NCBI GenBank assembly: GCA_004356175.1
Contig: SMXV01000013.1
Coordinates: 1-7,702 of the forward strand
Source of the DNA: Acidobacteriota bacterium
Lineage (GTDB): Bacteria > Actinomycetota > Acidimicrobiia > Spongiisociales > UBA5794
Reading direction: 5' to 3'
DNA length: 7,702 bases
Positions 6,119 through 7,702 of this stretch are shown piece after piece. The notes below the pieces were generated by a model. That model was not told the origin of the DNA. It did no database searches and saw nothing but the letters and a program-made list of their open reading frames with translations. The position numbers and the translations under genes are program-made. Position 1 is the first letter of the stretch; the number at the start of each line of letters is the position of its first letter.

Positions 6119-7702
6119 TTAGTGGCTGACGTTGGCCACGAAGTCCCACATCGCCAAGCAGTGTTCGACGACGCTATCGACGTCTCTGGCAAGGAGGTGG
6201 CGCTCGGCGACGAGCAGCTCGGCCGCGGCCTCGACGCGCTCTCGATAGGCGTCGCGAGTCCCGTAGCGTTCTTCGACGGAGAGCCGCGGGTCGTTGCTGT
6301 GGAGCCGCTGTGCCTTGGTGAAGGGGAACGGGAGAGTCGACCCTCGGTTGCCAAGATTCTCATCGACATCCGCCACTTCGGGCTTGGGCAGATTCCAGCC
6401 GAAGTAGGTGGCCAACGGGACCTGCACAGCAGGCAGGCGCACGCCGCTCACTTCGTTGCCGTCGCGATCAAGTTGCGGAAGTTGAGCCGGATACTTCGCA
6501 CCGACGACTTCGGGAGGCTGGTTCGAGATGATCCCTTTCGAGAGGAACTTCGGGCCGAAGTCGAGGCGCATCGCCCGCCGCTGGTAGCCGATCGGCTGGA
6601 AGCCAGGGATCGCCGGGAAGTTCAACTCTTCGAGCGGCGCCAGCTGCCCGATGCCTGGGTAACGTGACGGCGGTGGAGCTTGGTCATTCTTGACCCAATC
6701 ATCAAGACCGACGAGCAGGGCGCGCATCAAGGGCCGGTAGTCGTTGCTATTGCTTCTGTTCTGGTATTGGTTCGACTTGGCCGGAGGAATCGAGCCGCTA
6801 CCGTGCTGGGTGCCAGCCAGGTAGTAAAAGCGCGAGGTGTCGGCGAGCGGCGCTTCCGCGGTTCCGTCAAGAGTCGTGTGTACAAGAGAGGCGGAGCGGC
6901 TCCAGTATTCGCTGGACGTCACGGTGTAGAAAACCTTCGGCACGACGCCAGCTTTCTGAGCACGAGCAAGAATGCCGTCGGTCTGACCAGTCACGGGGTC
7001 CGTGTCGGTGAGGTCGCGGAACGGGAAGATCGCGACCGTGTAGTAAGGGTCCTGGCGGGTGGCTTGCGCAAAGCGGTGTGTGAAACTTCCGCGAGCGGCA
7101 CCGGCAATATGAGGCCAAGCACCATCGAATACCTGTCGGCCTTGCTCATCAGAATTGAAACCTGCGTAGAGGTACTGCCGCAGAAATCTGCCGCTCTGGG
7201 ACGAACCGTACGCAATGGCGCGTTCGAGCCCCTGGTCGAGTTCGCCGAGGGAACCAGCGTCACCGTCGACACCAAACTTGAGAAACGAGACGAAGTCGCG
7301 AATCGCGGCGGGACCGAGCCCGGCCACGCCGGGGTCCTTCGAGCGGTAGATGACTTCGTAGGAACGACCGGGGGTGAGTCCACCGTCGACCTCAACAGTG
7401 CTTGCATCAATGAAGCGCCACTGATCACGCGGCAGGTCGCGTCCCGGACTGTCCATGTGTTGACGCATGATAAGACGCGCGTCGGGATCGTTGATGTCGA
7501 TCACTTCGTAGGGGACGTGTCCACCGCCCGCGACGGAGAACGAGTTCGTCGGAGCCAGCGGCGTCACGAGCGATCGCACCCATCCAGTGATTCCCTCAGC
7601 GACCGGCGTGAACGCACGCAAGCTATGAGGACTGTCGACGAGATCGAACTGCCAGCCGACCCAAACTAATGTGAGGCCGCGTTCAAACAAGAAGCCATCG
7701 CC
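6119..7702 (-). CDS. Alpha/beta hydrolase domain protein (PF20091-like), 5' end outside window
   Basis: The reading frame stays open to the window edge; its first visible residues, GDGFLFERGLTLVWVGWQFDL, are internal to the domain. The TTG at 7690 is therefore not the real start, and 527 C-terminal residues are seen. Counting from the edge, the nucleophile elbow YGSSQSGRFLRQ puts the serine at about 170. TSSEYWSR holds the likely acidic residue (E265), and LAGTQHGSGS the likely catalytic histidine (H300). Other family features are ARLIMRQHMDSPG, DGAWPHIAGAARGSFTHRFAQ, LGWN-like FGWNLPKPE, and the end VAERHLLARDVDSVVE. These proteins are usually 600-700 residues with a signal peptide. They are predicted esterase-type hydrolases whose natural substrates are mostly unknown. 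The gene is convergent with the beta-helix gene, 78 bases apart. Confidence 0.88.
   Translation of the reverse strand, partial: GDGFLFERGLTLVWVGWQFDLVDSPHSLRAFTPVAEGITGWVRSLVTPLAPTNSFSVAGGGHVPYEVIDINDPDARLIMRQHMDSPGRDLPRDQWRFIDASTVEVDGGLTPGRSYEVIYRSKDPGVAGLGPAAIRDFVSFLKFGVDGDAGSLGELDQGLERAIAYGSSQSGRFLRQYLYAGFNSDEQGRQVFDGAWPHIAGAARGSFTHRFAQATRQDPYYTVAIFPFRDLTDTDPVTGQTDGILARAQKAGVVPKVFYTVTSSEYWSRSASLVHTTLDGTAEAPLADTSRFYYLAGTQHGSGSIPPAKSNQYQNRSNSNDYRPLMRALLVGLDDWVKNDQAPPPSRYPGIGQLAPLEELNFPAIPGFQPIGYQRRAMRLDFGPKFLSKGIISNQPPEVVGAKYPAQLPQLDRDGNEVSGVRLPAVQVPLATYFGWNLPKPEVADVDENLGNRGSTLPFPFTKAQRLHSNDPRLSVEERYGTRDAYRERVEAAAELLVAERHLLARDVDSVVEHCLAMWDFVANVSH

Noticed and set aside
6680..7669. 329-codon open frame on the plus strand opposite the alpha/beta hydrolase, with a second one at 6098-6667
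   Set aside because: Both mirror the hydrolase gene, which has the GSSQSG elbow and family motifs. The antisense proteins are rich in arginine, valine and glutamate with no domain signs, as expected from shadow frames.
7688..7690. TTG as start codon of the hydrolase
   Set aside because: The frame continues upstream to the edge with GDGF, matching the conserved domain core, and no signal peptide or ribosome site precedes the TTG. The true start lies outside the window.
1..7702. CRISPR array, insertion sequence, phage or defence system
   Set aside because: I found no regularly spaced direct repeats, transposase, phage or nuclease genes. Nearly all sequence is explained by the listed genes and short intergenic regions.

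Overview
The window carries four protein genes, one tRNA gene and several short regulatory elements. Base composition is moderately GC-rich. The mix is typical of environmental Acidobacteriota (Bryobacterales/Solibacter-like or Vicinamibacteria-like): a TonB-dependent receptor with an N-terminal carboxypeptidase-regulatory-like domain, an enolase-superfamily dehydratase with a Tat leader, a secreted parallel beta-helix protein and a PF20091-type alpha/beta hydrolase. Related gene sets also occur in Planctomycetota, Verrucomicrobiota and Gemmatimonadota, so the phylum is an inference and no marker gene settles it.

Layout. Bases 1-79 hold a good sigma70-like promoter followed by a perfect 8-1-8 palindrome of Fur-box geometry. 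Bases 80-2461 (+) encode a FecA-like TonB-dependent outer-membrane receptor, ended by a strong hairpin terminator at 2484-2517. Convergent to it, 2532-3740 (-) encodes a D-galactonate-dehydratase-like enolase-superfamily enzyme with a Tat-type leader. Its active-site residues are intact, but it appears to be about 14 residues short at the first barrel helix. Bases 3741-3864 form a divergent promoter region. A complete tRNA-Lys(UUU) gene with encoded CCA follows at 3865-3940 (+); it has the unusual T-loop base T56 in place of C56. Bases 4094-6040 (+) encode a secreted protein with a fibronectin-III-like domain and a right-handed parallel beta-helix. It may be read from a leaderless transcript. 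Convergent to it, 6119-7702 (-) is the C-terminal part of a secreted-type alpha/beta hydrolase whose start lies outside the window.

How the genes may work together. The genes alternate in strand and a tRNA sits among them, so this is not an operon. The functions could loosely fit scavenging of glycans or sugar acids together with a siderophore- or citrate-type ligand: outer-membrane uptake, an extracytoplasmic acid-sugar dehydratase, a surface or secreted carbohydrate-active beta-helix and an esterase-like hydrolase. The sequence does not prove such a pathway. I see no CRISPR array, insertion sequence, integrase, phage gene or clearly new defence-type system. The most notable items are the Fur-like operator, the apparent in-frame deletion in the dehydratase barrel, the T-loop change in the tRNA and the possible leaderless start of the beta-helix gene.
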